In this document: piece by piece, positions 34,874 to 46,700 of the stretch | How the letters are laid out: the number at the start of each line of letters is the position of its first letter | Position numbering within the stretch: the first letter of the stretch is position 1 | Origin: Zanthoxylum bungeanum | Lineage: Eukaryota; Streptophyta; Magnoliopsida; Sapindales; Rutaceae | DNA: 64,000 nucleotides | Assembly (NCBI GenBank): GCA_019454045.1 | Contig: SKCR01021144.1 | Coordinates: 124,001 to 188,000 of the forward strand | Direction of reading: 5' to 3' | Translations under genes and position numbers: made by a program | The notes under the pieces: model-generated | Database searches by the model: none | What the model was told of the DNA's origin: nothing | What the model saw: the letters and a program-made list of their open reading frames with translations, nothing else

Positions 34874-35634
34874 TGTTAGGATATATTTCCTAGAGCTTCA
34901 TGTAATATAAACGAAATTATATTTTATGAAATAAAATGAATATCAAAGTTTTTGTTTAATATCGCATATTGTAAACTTCTTGTTTACCTTAGATTACTCA
35001 TGTACCTCCAGACTTAGTGTATGAGTGTCATACACAAGTGGATTTAAGTATGAAGTTAGTAATCTAAAATAGTCTATAAAGAGCAAGAAAAACGAGTAAT
35101 TTGTTTACGATTTATCTATAGCTGCGGTCCATTCTATAATTGTATGGCGACCTTGATCCGGGATCGTCCATGTGGTGACATAAGAATGGAGGCACCTTAT
35201 ATGATGTGATCATATATGACTTGACCCAGATAGAAATGAGTTTCTTATAATATCCGATAAATAAAAAATCAATTTGATCTACTAGATAGTCATATATGGA
35301 TTGATCTTAATCCTGAGTCTACTACGAACTCCTGCATGACAGGATATGTCTTTTGATTTACAAAGGTGAGGTTGATGTAGAAATCTTGACCAATAGCTAT
35401 GTACATTCAGGACATGGTTTGGTGTGTAGCTGGGGACGTTTTACATAGATATGGAGTTCACCCCTTCTTACGAGAAGCAGATGAGTATCTTCCTTAAGGG
35501 TTGATTCGGTACTAGAACAGTTAGAGTGCTCGAGTCTTTCTATTACGAATAGAAAGATTAACATTCATGATGGTTATGAATAAATCGTTCATTAGATATC
35601 AAAAGTACTTAAGGAAAAAATAGTTAGAAGGGTA
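34874..35634 (+). repeat. Ty1/copia LTR, cut by Tat-type element
   Basis: Begins TGTTAGGATA after the polypurine tract and matches the LTRs at 29864 and (reversed) 9233, including the paired palindromes at about 35528-35560. It ends abruptly where TGTACGGG of the next element starts. Confidence 0.82.
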
Positions 35635-36240
35635 TGTACGGGCCAAAATCGGGCCAAGGGCATTTTTGACTTTTCATTTCAGGCCCTAGACCAGTGGTAA
35701 CCCAATCCCTCCAAACAGTACCCAGAATAGACTTGGGCCAAGGGCCCAATTACCTTCTCAAGCCCACACACAAAGAGAGGCCTACCAAGCAAACCTTTGA
35801 CTGATCAGTTACCCAAATCCAAAACGCCTAAATCAAGACTTGTAACTCCCCCACGCAGTTAGCTGTTTCAGACACCCAACTGACAAGTAATTAATGGAAG
35901 AATTAAAGCTGGCCTCGAAGGAGTCTATAAAAGGGAGAGATGATTCATTGTTCAAGGTAAGTATTTTTCGAGCTCTCACACTTGAAACTCTTAAAACTTC
36001 TTACCCTCAAAACACTAGCTACCACCCTCACGGCAATCAACTAAATTCAAGGTAACATCAAGCTTTGCATTTCCATATTACAGCTCATCTTCACCATTTA
36101 CTTGAGCGTCGGACAGCCTACGGTTTCCACCACACCGGTGGACAGTACTCCCCGTTCATTCTACCTTTGTTTTACAGGTTCGCTAGCACCCTCATATTTT
36201 AGATTCTTGATTGTGGACCTCGGGCGAAAACCATCATCCA
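35635..36240 (+). repeat. Tat-type Ty3/gypsy 5' LTR
   Basis: TGTACGGGCC start at 35635 and CATCATCCA end at 36240, with a TATA box at 35925 and a PBS following after five bases. About 606 bp, much shorter than the other LTRs here. The 3' LTR is not present in the window. Confidence 0.7.
35925..35933 (+). promoter_or_regulatory. TATA box of Tat-type LTR
   Basis: CTATAAAAG within the LTR, about 310 bp before the PBS, leaving room for an R-U5 region. Confidence 0.55.
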
Positions 36241-36245
36241 TAATT

Positions 36246-36264
36246 TGGCACCCACCGTGGGGCC
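36246..36264 (+). other. Primer-binding site of Tat-type element
   Basis: TGGCACCCACCGTGGGGCC resembles the TGGCGCCCACCGTGGGG PBS seen in Tat/RIRE2-like elements; one CpG appears to have decayed to CA. Confidence 0.75.
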
Positions 36265-36325
36265 TTAGCGATTCATAGCAGGCAAAGATCACTCAGACTA
36301 CGGTCACTACAAAACACGATTACTT

Positions 36326-37335
36326 ATGGCTTCTAGCAAAGAACAGACACCGGATCCTGTGGCAGTACAATTAGCCATGCTCCAAGAATGGTTACGAACT
36401 TTAGAAGAGGAGAACCTGACCATGCGAAACTCCAACGCAAACCTATAGAAGCAGCTGGAGCAAATCTCTTCAACCTCTTAGCATCGTGACACTCCAGTTC
36501 AACCTAGCAATCCGGTGATCCCACCCACGTTTAACGAAGTGGCAGATGATAACCCACCAAGTGACAATGGCCCAAGGAACCCGCCAATTCCTTCAGTCGA
36601 CCAAACACAGCAAGTTGCATCCACCATAAGAAGGGAAATGATGGAGTTCAAGGAAGCGGTTATGTCCAGACTACCAGGAGTGAGACTACCAATTAGAAAG
36701 AGCAGAGCATGAACGATTTCTGACACTCCGTTCTTGGAGGCCATCACATTTGTCGAGCTGCCATGAAAATTTAGCCCGCCGGATATGAAGCTATATGATG
36801 GATCCACAGACCTAGACGACCACGTTATACACTACAAATATAAAATAATGTCAACTGGCTTGGCACCAAACCAATAGGAAGCTGGAATGTACAGAGGATT
36901 CGGAGAAACGTTGGCAGGGCCAGCCCTCACCTGGTTCATCAACCTACCATACAGGTCCATTGAGTCGTACCAACAACTAGATGACAAGTTTGTGCAATAT
37001 TTTGCAAGTTCTTGTAAGCTTGAGAAAACCACTGATGATCTCAACGCCATCCAACAAAAGAAATGAGAATCTTTACGACGCTATGTGGCTCGCTTCAACA
37101 AAGAGAGGATAAGTATTCCAGATCTCTATCAACCTACGGCAGTGGAAGCTTTCAGAAATAGACTGCTCTATGAAAATGGAATCTACAAAAAACTCACCAA
37201 GTTTCGATGCTACACAATGGACCAAGCCATGGGTCGCTCCCAAATTGAAATCAGGTGGGAAGAATACAAGAGGAACAAAAGAAAAGAAAGTACCTCCAGC
37301 TCGCAGAGTGATAGACTGCAGATTGTTCCCAAATG
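36326..37335 (+). pseudogene. Tat-type gag pseudogene
   Basis: ATG at 36326 begins MASSKEQTPDPVAVQLAML and a short coiled-coil-like region with Leu/Glu spacing, then a stop (TAG for Gln) near 36447. The gag domain is readable after 36770: FSPPDMKLYDGSTDLDDHV, GPALTWFINLP, the LDDKFVQYFASS block and SLRRYVARFNKERISIP (37070 on), all typical of Tat-lineage Ty3/gypsy gag. Further stops near 36717, 36763, 36874 and 37063. It follows its own LTR and PBS in correct order and spacing. Confidence 0.88.
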
Positions 37336-38404
37336 ACACAACACAATCCCTCATCATCATTCAGAGATGAGGATCCAACAAAGAAGATAGCGTAGACCTT
37401 TCCACAGAGATTTCGACAGGCGACCTCAGCTTTACAAAACCCAAGAGATAACGCAAGCGAGAAGACCCAGGCTCCCAGACTATAATTTTACTATTTCCCC
37501 AGGGGAATTGGTTTCGATCCTTAAAAAAAGGGAAATGAGGTAAAATGACCCATACGCTCCAGGGAAAGCTCCACAAAGAAAGACACTAGAAAGTGATGTG
37601 AGTTCCATCGAGATTACGGCCATAGTATAGCAGAATGTGTGGCATTTAGGTTGTAAGTCCTGGAGCTGTTGAACAAGGGATTTCTGAGAGACTTACTCAC
37701 GGAGAAAGGAAAAGCTACATTAGCCTAATGAGATGAAAGGGATGGTCAAGGAGAGGCCCCAACTCCACCTCCACCAATTAACAACACAATTAATTTTATT
37801 TCAGAAGGACCATAAATTAATGGTGTGTCATACTCAGCAGCCAAACGACATACAAGAGCTGTTGCGAATAACCCTTCTCATTATATAATGTTAGTTGATA
37901 GGATTTTCACCAACCTGGCTATGGAATTTCTAGACGACAGCGACTCCTGTAATTTGAATCCATTCCATGATGCTTTGGTGATCTTTTTGCAAGTGGCGAA
38001 TTTTATGATCAAACGAGTGTTGGTCGACACAGGATCTTCAGCCAACATCATTTTTGCCACAGCCCTTGCAGACATAGGAGCCGAGCTGGAGAAGATAAAC
38101 AGACGGACATTCTTGATCTTAGATTGTCCCTCACCCTATAATATTATTATGGATAGGCTTTGGATTCATAAAATGAGGGCAGTATCATCCACTTATCACC
38201 AAGTTCTAAGGTTCCCTACCAAGTGGGGGATTCAAGAGATAAAATGAGACAGAGCGCATCCAGAAGCTGCTACCAAACAACTTTGAAGGCAAAAACCCAG
38301 TATGTATAGCAATTACAGAGTGGGTCTCGTAATACGGAGCTGACACTACCAAATCTTGAAGAGCTTGACGAGATCCAAATTCACCTTCAACATGCAGATC
38401 ATAA
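37336..38404 (+). pseudogene. Tat-type protease pseudogene, internally deleted
   Basis: The gap from 37336 holds decayed gag-tail coding. The protease is open from 37825 to 38247, with HDALVIFLQVANFMIKRVLV, then VDTGSSANIIF carrying the D-T-G active site, and later ILDCPSPYNIIMDRLWIH and STYHQVLRFPTKWGIQEI. Between the two conserved blocks the family normally has a longer segment, so about 40-60 residues look deleted. The reading frame stops at 38247 and the element is cut at 38404 by the minus-strand LTR; RT and integrase are absent. Confidence 0.85.
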
Positions 38405-39075
38405 TGTAACATCTCCGATCCGGGAGATGCTTCCAGTAAGGGATCAACCGTTCTAACGCCATAAGACCGTTCTAACGCCATAAGCCTCTAACTCTTCAAC
38501 TATGATCAATTACTAATACTCTTCTAATTTTTCTTAGATACGGGATCGTGGCCCAAACTTAAATAACATACAAACTCAACTACCATATCTATAACTGTAT
38601 ACATATTAATACTTGCTTTTACAATGACTGTTTCAAACGAAGACTAATACAAAACTTTTACTTAACACGACTGGACACTCTTTGTCTTTGACTTGGACTG
38701 GTGGACTCAGACCCACTAGTTAATGCCATCAGTATCTGTCCTCTCGAGCTCGTCCGCCTGAAATACCTACAAAATAAACACTGGAGTGGGGGGGCGTTAG
38801 ATCGATGTACGATCTAAGTGAGTGGACAAGAAAACTGAAAAACTCAAATTGAAACATTAGGTCTTTAAAACTAAAGTTTCAGAAAATTCACTTCTTATGA
38901 AATCTCTTTTCTGAAATCTCCGTCTGAAATCTCTTTAATAAAACTGATCTTTGTGAAAACTGCTTTTGAAACTCTGGTTTCCGAAAACTATTTTCTAAAA
39001 TCTGATTTCTGAAAACTGTGTATAGAAAATTTGAAAACTGTGAGCTGCTCTGTATCTGAAAAACCTTGACTTATG

Positions 39076-39362
39076 AGGGCATTACGTATCGCCATCCCCT
39101 AATACGCCTAACTGTAGCCAGCAGTACAAATCCATGACTTTGGGGCGATACGTATCGCCATCCCCCAAAGCATGCCACTACTGTGTCTGAAACTAGTGGT
39201 CTTGGGGCATTAGGTATCGCCGTCCCCCAAGCCACAAACTAGAACTGGGGGTACGGATCTATGCTACCACCCAAGCTCTGAAACTAGGGTCTAGGGCGTT
39301 ACGTATCGCCTTCCCCCTATCCCTGCTCTAGGATCTGAGGGCGTTACGTATCGCCGTCCCCT
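39076..39362. repeat. Second five-fold array of TACGTA palindromes
   Basis: GGCGTTACGTATCGCC-type units at about 39076-39100, 39141-39166, 39203-39228, 39293-39317 and 39338-39362, with the same intervening phrases (reverse complemented) as the array at 4071-4360. Confidence 0.85.
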
Positions 39363-40560
39363 CAATCCTCTACATTTGCACATGTCTCTATATCCATCAA
39401 TTATATATTGTCTCAAATTACATACTGGGGTGAGTTTTTCCCTCATGCCCCGAAAAACCATAAAATCATAATTTAAAAACTTTTATGTTCATAACATAAC
39501 TTAAAACATAAATTTCATGAAATATCTTTGATAAATGAAATCTATCACCCTAAAGCATAAAAAGATAAGTCTCATATTAAAACTTAATGAATAAAAACCA
39601 GTTTAAGAAAAGAGGTCCACTCACTGTGTTGGAATCTGACTGACACTAGAACCTTTGTCGAATGAGAATGCGGTTCCTGTGAATAACCTATGATCGGAAA
39701 CTTAATTAGAATCAACATAGTAAAATAATCATTGATACCTCTCAGTACTTAAAGATTCATCTGTATATTATATATACAAGGCATATGATGATCAGAATTT
39801 GATATAAGATATGTGTACAAACTGATACGAGACCCTAAGGGTGGTCTCTAACACACTAGGGCAGAACTGATTTGGTGAAATTTTGTGCCTCGCGTCGTGC
39901 CATTGCGCGTTGCGATGCGCAGCATCCAGAATCCAGTTGTCATTTTGTTCTTGCGTCGCGACGCGCTGTCCTTCAGCGTCGCGATGAGACCTGGTTTTCC
40001 AGGATTCTGTTTTACTCTTCTAAATTTATCCAAAGCTCAAAACATCCAAATTCACTCCATACCAAAGCTTCCATACTACAAACCAATACACAATCCATCA
40101 ATTTACATCAAGCCCACACATCATAAACTACCATATTATCATCATTAACTACACATTAAACCTCAATATCATTATACTTAAATCAATCTTTAAACTTTTC
40201 AAACTCCATCACTTAACTCCATAACTCATTCCTTTACTTATAAACCATCAATATGCAACATACAACATGCCGCTACAACTACCTTAACATCAATTTGCCA
40301 AAATCACATAATTTGAAATTTGGGTCAAGTTTTCTTACCTCACTTTTGTTGGATCTTCATCAACCTCCATGGTTACTCTTATCTTCCTTCTTCTTCTATC
40401 CATTTTCCTTTCTCCTTCTTTCTTCTCCTTCTTCCTCTTTCTTCTCTTCCTCCTTTCTTTCTTCTCCTTCTTCTTTTCTTCCTTCCTTCTTCTTCTCTCC
40501 CTCACGTCTCACTCTCTTCCTTTTCCAAATTTTTTTTTCTAAACAATGAATAGTAGCCCC

Positions 40561-40569
40561 CTTATATAG
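40561..40569 (-). promoter_or_regulatory. TATA box of minus-strand gypsy LTR
   Basis: Minus strand CTATATAAG followed by GGGGGC, about 430 bp inside the LTR start and upstream of the purine-rich leader. Confidence 0.5.
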
Positions 40570-41614
40570 TAGAACTTAATTGATATAAAGAACAATGTTG
40601 AAGTGTGTAGAAAAGTGGAGAAATTTTGAGATTTTATCACTTTGGTCCGAAATTACTATTCATCCAAATTTTTGACTTGCATTTTTGACCTATTTTTGGT
40701 CCGAATTTGGAAAAATGTTCAACTCAAAAGTTGTAGATCTCGATCTCAAATTTCCGAAGATATACAATTCATAAAAATTGGAGTTTATATGAAAAATTTA
40801 CGCCCCAAATACCAAGGGCTGTCCAAAAAGAACGATGTACAGTCTCGTCCTAGGACTTCGAAGAATTTACCGACTGTCCCCAAAATCATATCGTGCGTAT
40901 ATCTGAGTCTCAAAATAATTTATTTTATGTGCCTTCATCCCGTACATAACAGTACCACTGTATACAGTAGCAAAAACTGCCAATCGTTATAAATTCTCCC
41001 CCATTAAATAGGATTCGTCCTTGAATCCTTTTTTAAACTTGGGATCTCACTACAGACCTCCGGGTTCACGTCCTCTCTCCAAACCATCAGTCTTAACTAA
41101 CTTCATACTCGAAACCATCTTGTTTTACCTGCTAGAACTCTTACTTTTATGTAATCTAACTCACGCTCACTTTAGTCTTTCTCTTACCTTGTGCTTCTTA
41201 AGTTCTCAGTCAAGAGGGGGATTCCTCATCATTTCCCCATAACTTTGAGTGGTTACTTAACCTTACGGCCGTGCGTCAGTCCTTTTTATGCACTGAAGAA
41301 AGCCTCATTCTTAGATCTTCATTATACTCTACTTACTCTAGCTCATTTCTTACTTAAGCTACTAATTCTGAAGGGTACTAGGTTCGTGGTTTACGTCCAC
41401 CCTTCCATTTCTTGACTGATTAGACTCTTTATATCTAATCTATGAGAAAGCACACTCTAAAAGTCTCCTTACTAAGAACTGAACGCCCCGTTAACTTATT
41501 CTGCACCACTATTGGGCTAAGCTTTACACTTTTACTGACGGACCTTCGATCTCTATAGGTATTCGTGTTTTCTACAACTGGGTTCCTTTACTTTGGCTTG
41601 ACTCTGGAAAGTGT

Positions 41615-41639
41615 GTATATATATATATATATATATATA
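41615..41639. repeat. (AT)n microsatellite
   Basis: About twelve AT dinucleotides in a row. Confidence 0.9.
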
Positions 41640-42974
41640 CTATGCTGCTTACCGGTTCTTTGCTACTATTCTCTTGCCTCTTCTTATCTGCATTACTTAA
41701 GACCTTATAATGCGGGGTCTGACTCTTTATGTAGTCCTTGTTTACTATTATCTCTTATCCAATGGCTTCACTGGGAGTTTAACTGTATGAATACTTCTGC
41801 TTATACTGCTCTTCATACCTTTACTTTCATCGCTACTGCAAGTCTTGTTATAGTATTATTTACTGACTTGTTCTTCAAAAGGCTAGTGTTATCAAAGATC
41901 ATCACCCAAATATACATACACATGCCATACCTTAAGGATTCACTCCATATGCTAGTTGAAACTCTGTAGCAACTTATCTCCTCGATTCCGAACTATTATG
42001 TACATCTACCAAACCACCCATACTAGTGTCTTAGGCCGTCCCAAACCCGTAGTGGTTTGGTCAACTAAGTCTGGGGCTGGGTACTTAATGTGCTTTATGT
42101 GAACTAACACGTAAGGGATCTTTGGTTGCATTTCGATTCTACGAAACCTTGTAGTTACACACTTCGTCTTTACTTACTAGGCATTCTTCTACTATTGTTG
42201 CTGCACATCCACAACTTTGCTTCTAATCTTTTTCCCTATCACTCTTCTTGTCTTCTACTTTGTTTTATGATACGCTAATAACTTCTGTGGTATATGTCTC
42301 TGTCTTCTTTTCTAAGAAATATCCTATTTCTTTACATACTCACCATTCATCAAACCTTGGTTCATTAAAATCCCAGCCGTTACTTGACTACTACTTTATT
42401 TATGTACTACTCCATCTTATCAACTTCTTTCTTAACTTTTTTACTCGGAACCATCTCTTACTTTATTTATTTCTTAATATGCATATGAAATTCTTATGCT
42501 TCTAATCTTCATTTACTATACTTTTACTTATTTCTGAGAATATCCTGAAGTAACTTTGAAGATCTGTTTCTACGATTGTTGTCTATCGAATGTTAGGAGG
42601 GTGGGACCTTGTTCTGTAACCTTTCTAGTTATGGTGATCTAGTTGCATATACGGTTGAAATTATAAGCCTAGAACTCTATGGCATATATGTCTGGTAACA
42701 TTTCCTACACTAGGGTACTACTGCTAAAACCATTTGGTTGTCTCTTCCACTTTACTTTTGATTATCTTTGACTATCGAACTCACTACCTCTATTGAAAAG
42801 TTATTCTAAGATCGTGCTTTCTAAAAACTTCCTCGTACTGCCTCTGTACTTTTTCTTGTCTTATCTTTGTTGTTTGGCCTTCTAAAGTCTTTAATTTCTC
42901 TCTCTGAGTGTTGCTACACTCTCTTATTATTCCTCCTTAACAAGCTTATCTTGCTGCATAAGTTTCTTTCTTAT

Positions 42975-43225
42975 CTCAGTTCCTTGAACTTCTTACCTCT
43001 CTATTCTTCTGAAAATTCTCTTTCAGCCTCCAATATCTAGGACATCTTTTACTAAATCTCCGATTCAGGTATTATTTTCATCTAGTTTTTTCCTTCTCAT
43101 CTTAGTTCCTTGAATTCCCTATATCTTTATTTCCTTGAAAACTCCCTCATCTTTGATTGTTTAAGGTATATTCTTATTAAACCTAGAATTCGAGTGCTAT
43201 TCTTTACCTACTTCATCCTTCTCAT
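42975..43225. repeat. Degenerate direct duplication, period 126 bp
   Basis: Both halves start C-T-(C/T)-AGTTCCTTGAA and end (T)CCTTCTCAT, with the intervening positions aligning throughout (e.g. TCTTCTGAAAATTC against TTTCCTTGAAAACTC). Confidence 0.7.
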
Positions 43226-45120
43226 CACCGTGGGTCCTTTGATAAATTTTTCACTTTAATCCTTAGAGTCGTTCTCCCTGATTTCTTAGTATTTCTAAGT
43301 CTATACCTTTTTAAAGGCTCCTTAATTTAATAATGGTCTCTAGACTAACTCAATTTATTGTGACTTCAAATTGTTCTAGCTCATGTAAAATGTTGTCTTC
43401 TCACGACTTGTATTATTCTGTCCATTACTCTACTCTTCTGGTTCTTCTCTTTACTGGGCTCTAATCTAAGGGAGGAATACATACATTCTCTAAGGGTCAA
43501 TGGGTATGCATTTCTGTTTTACACTTAGGCTCTGTGGTAATCTGATTAGTGTTTGCATACTTTCTAGAATTGAGGTTTCTGGAAAGGAGGGTCGTCATTT
43601 GTTCTGCAAGAACCTGGTCAACTACTCTACGTCCTAAGGTCCCTTATTCACTATCGATTGCTCTGGGGTCTTCACTCATCTTGCTATCTCCAAACTTCAT
43701 TTCTTATGTCACTATATGTACTGAATCCTCTTGCCACTTCTGTTTCCTTCTTGCTATCTCCATATCATATTCCTTGGCTCTACGCCATGCTACTGAGGCT
43801 AGTATTCGTTCGCTCTTCTGGCTATTTCCTAAATCTCTGGTCTTTGCTATTGCCACCAACCACAACTATGACACTTTGTTATATGGTTAATACCAGTACC
43901 TTTATAACTTTTAAATATCAATATCCTCATTGGTTTGTTCTTTTATACTTCCATGGTTTTCTACTGGCTGGTAGGCTGATCTTTAGGTTCTACAGTATTG
44001 GTCTATCCTGTAGACTTTTACTAGTGCTGGAAACCTTATGCAGACTTGTCTTATTCTCTCGGCTACACTGGGTTCTCTTCCTAATAACCTCGAAACTTCC
44101 TTAATCTTTTTATGGGTGATCTATCTTCTGAATGCTTCCATTTCTGATGATGATTTGTCATCGGCTTCTTATAGTTGTCTATATTTAAACTGGTAGGGGC
44201 TAGGACTAACATCTTATGTTTTGATGGGTTCTGATATTCTTGTACATATAATTCGTGTCCTGATAGAGTCTATTTCTCATGTAAGGTAGGTATGAGGTAG
44301 GCTCTGTCAGGGCAGCTTCCTTATCTGATGTCACTGGAGGGTTCGAAGACTAGATAATTTAAGGTATTGTTTCTATCGGATTGCTGGGGGTAAGGTAACT
44401 AACCATTTGTGTTTCCTGTTTGTGGGTCTGGATATGGGTTTTAGGGATCTGGAATTCTCTAAAACCTTTTTGGCATGTAGGTCCATTGGGGCCCTCGAGA
44501 CTAATCTGGGTTCCTTACTTCTGTTATCTCTCTAACTATTCTTCGTTACTCGAGGAACTCACTATCTATACAAGGTACTTGGTGGCTATTGAATCGGCTT
44601 GAAGGAAACTTTTCTGAGGAGGGATGGAATCTTACATCTACCAGGAAATTCTATTTATTTGCTGGGGCTTTACTATTCTCTTGGCTACTATGGGTTCATA
44701 TACTAGTCTGATTCTGTATCTATTTCTTCCTTACTTCTGATCACTTAGGCATTCCTATACCTTTCCGTACCCTTCTTCCAGCTTTCTCTCTTCTTTCTAC
44801 ATTTTCTGGGTGGATATCTTTAAACTTTTTCTATTTCTTTTTGTCTCTTTGCTTCTCTGTCTCTGGCTATTCTAAGCTTCTATGCATCTTCTCTTTCTTC
44901 CTTATAACTCATCTTCCCTACTCCCTTGGGTACTTTTCTTAAAATCTTACCATATGGTTTCGTAGCTTGTTTGTACTTCTGGTAATAGGCCAAATATCTT
45001 CAAGAAGATTCCTAACTTGGATCTAGAGTATAACTGGTCTCGTAAGGAATACTAGTCGAATATTATAGGAAAGCTTACTAACCTGTCTATGGATCTTGAG
45101 GACGTACTCGAGGATCGGAT

Positions 45121-46700
45121 ATGGATGTTGATGAGTGGTAATTATATCATTATTTCCCACTCATTTGACCTAATTTTTTCAATAGATTCTTGAGTTTTGT
45201 GAATATTTTGATGTGTTTGTGTTATTTTGTAGATAAATAAAGTTTCAGGACTCTCTGGAGGTGATTCGAGGCCAAAACAGTGAAAAATGACAAAATGGTC
45301 ATTTGGCACGTCGCGACGCACAGCCTGCGTCGCAACCGCTAACGTGCACTGTACCTCTGCTAACGTGCGCTGGGACACGTGGACCAATCATATAGATTTT
45401 GCAAAAATGTGCCAGTTGCTAACGTGCGCCTGCCAGTGTCAACATTACAACCGATCAAGCTAACATGTGTCGTGCCACATGTCATCATCACATGCTTTCG
45501 ACAATCGCCATCGCCACGTGGCGTCCACATCAGTCATATGCCGAGTCAGCGTGCCACGTGTAGGCCACATCATCATCAGCCAATCATCTCGTGACACATG
45601 TCACAATCACACGGTGCTGACAATCAACATCGCCATGTGTCACCACATCATCGCCACATCATCCCCACGTCAGCATAATTATTGAGTTAATCATCCAAAA
45701 TGTCACGTCAATAAATAAGGGAATCAAAACAGCCAATCAGAGCATGCCACGTAGGCACGTAGTGATACAAGAACAAACTTGCGTGTCGCGACGCGCGATG
45801 CATTTTTTTGCCTATAAATTCAGCTCGAAATTTCAGTTTCAGATGTACCTTCCTCTCTGTAATTCTCTAATAATTCTAAGGAGTTTGTATCTAGTTTGTT
45901 TTAATTTCAGTTTTGTAATTAATTTTATTTACTTTTTGTAATAGTAATTTACTTTCTTTACTTTTTCAGTTTTTACTATTCAGCAATGAGGAGGTAACTT
46001 CCCCATGCTATGGTGAAAGGTAAAGCTTTTATTATTGCTATTTAGATTAATATCCCTTAATTATAATATAATAACTATTTAAAACTTGACTTAATGAGGA
46101 TACCGTTATATTGTCTGGTTGGTAATTGGTAATAAATTGGTTTTAACCTTACTAAGCAAGGATACTGCGTGGTTAGTCAGTTGGTAATTAATTATTAATT
46201 TGACTTAATCAGGTTACCACCTTTAGACATGGTATAGAGATGGGCGACGCTGTCCGGGATCAACAACGTATAAACACGGGCACAAGGGAAAATGAAATTT
46301 TTAAAACTGGCTCGCGTCTGACCGATCTCTTATCTTTCTCTAACTCGGGATTCTTTTGCTCTCTATTTCAAATTACAAGTGTTTGTGAATAAAATTGCTC
46401 AACCAACCCTTTACAACGAACTCTCAACCCATTTATATACTAAAACAAAATAAACTGTTTTGATAACTTCATGATGTCACCCACGTTACCAAGCCATTAT
46501 TGCTTAGGATCTCTTCCTCAATTACCCTACAAATTATAGCCCAACCGCCTGATACCCCTACGACCTGCCATATTTATCTCATTAAATTACGCATTCTTGG
46601 TAATCGTTACAAGCTTCTCAAATGTGCCTATCGGTATTCAACCTACTCCCACGCGATAACGTGTGTAAGTCAAAAACTAGGTATAAAAAGAATATTAGAT
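45121..46700 (+). other. LTR-like non-coding region with ACGT-core box cluster
   Basis: No coding motif. From about 45310 to 45770 there are many CACGTG/CACATG/CACGTC/ACGTGG boxes, then a TATAAA at 45813, then an AT-rich transcribed-leader-like part. The order resembles a U3 followed by R-U5 of an LTR. Boundaries and family not identified; TGATGAGTGGTAATTATATC near 45128 could be a start. Confidence 0.45.
45813..45818 (+). promoter_or_regulatory. Putative TATA box downstream of ACGT-core cluster
   Basis: TATAAA in CCTATAAATTC, placed about 50-370 bp after the ACGT-core boxes. Confidence 0.5.

Larger units (their letters stand above)
38405..40996 (-). repeat. Ty3/gypsy LTR, minus strand (relative of the 2808-5018 LTR)
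   Basis: Begins TGTAACATC at 38405 (minus 3' end GATGTTACA). The right edge is placed before a GGGGGAGAAT-type polypurine tract on minus and the family-typical GGATTCAAGGACGAATCC end-of-pol context (41005-41030). It contains five TACGTA palindromes (39076-39362), a GAC/GCG-rich stretch (39885-39990), a TATA box on minus (40561-40569) and a pyrimidine tract (40385-40540). These features are in the same order as in 2808-5018, reversed. Confidence 0.75.
40997..45120 (-). mobile_element. Internal region of a minus-strand gypsy element, badly decayed or non-coding
   Basis: The sequence joins the polypurine tract and the GGATTCAAGGACGAATCC end-of-pol motif at 40999-41030 on minus. The whole 4.1 kb is strongly pyrimidine-rich on plus (purine-rich on minus), as retroelement sense strands tend to be, but I could not read RT, integrase or protease motifs. 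It holds an (AT)n tract at 41615-41639 and a degenerate 126-bp duplication at 42975-43225. Either a non-autonomous interior or coding that has decayed beyond recognition by eye. Confidence 0.45.

Noticed and set aside
40253..40553. Ser/Phe/Leu-rich open frames resembling membrane peptides
   Set aside because: They result from the CTT/TCC-rich pyrimidine tract, which is the complement of a purine-rich LTR leader.
41565..44104. Series of 70-150-codon plus-strand frames rich in Leu/Ser/Tyr
   Set aside because: They arise from pyrimidine-rich sequence that is the antisense of a minus-strand element interior; no domain or codon pattern supports them.
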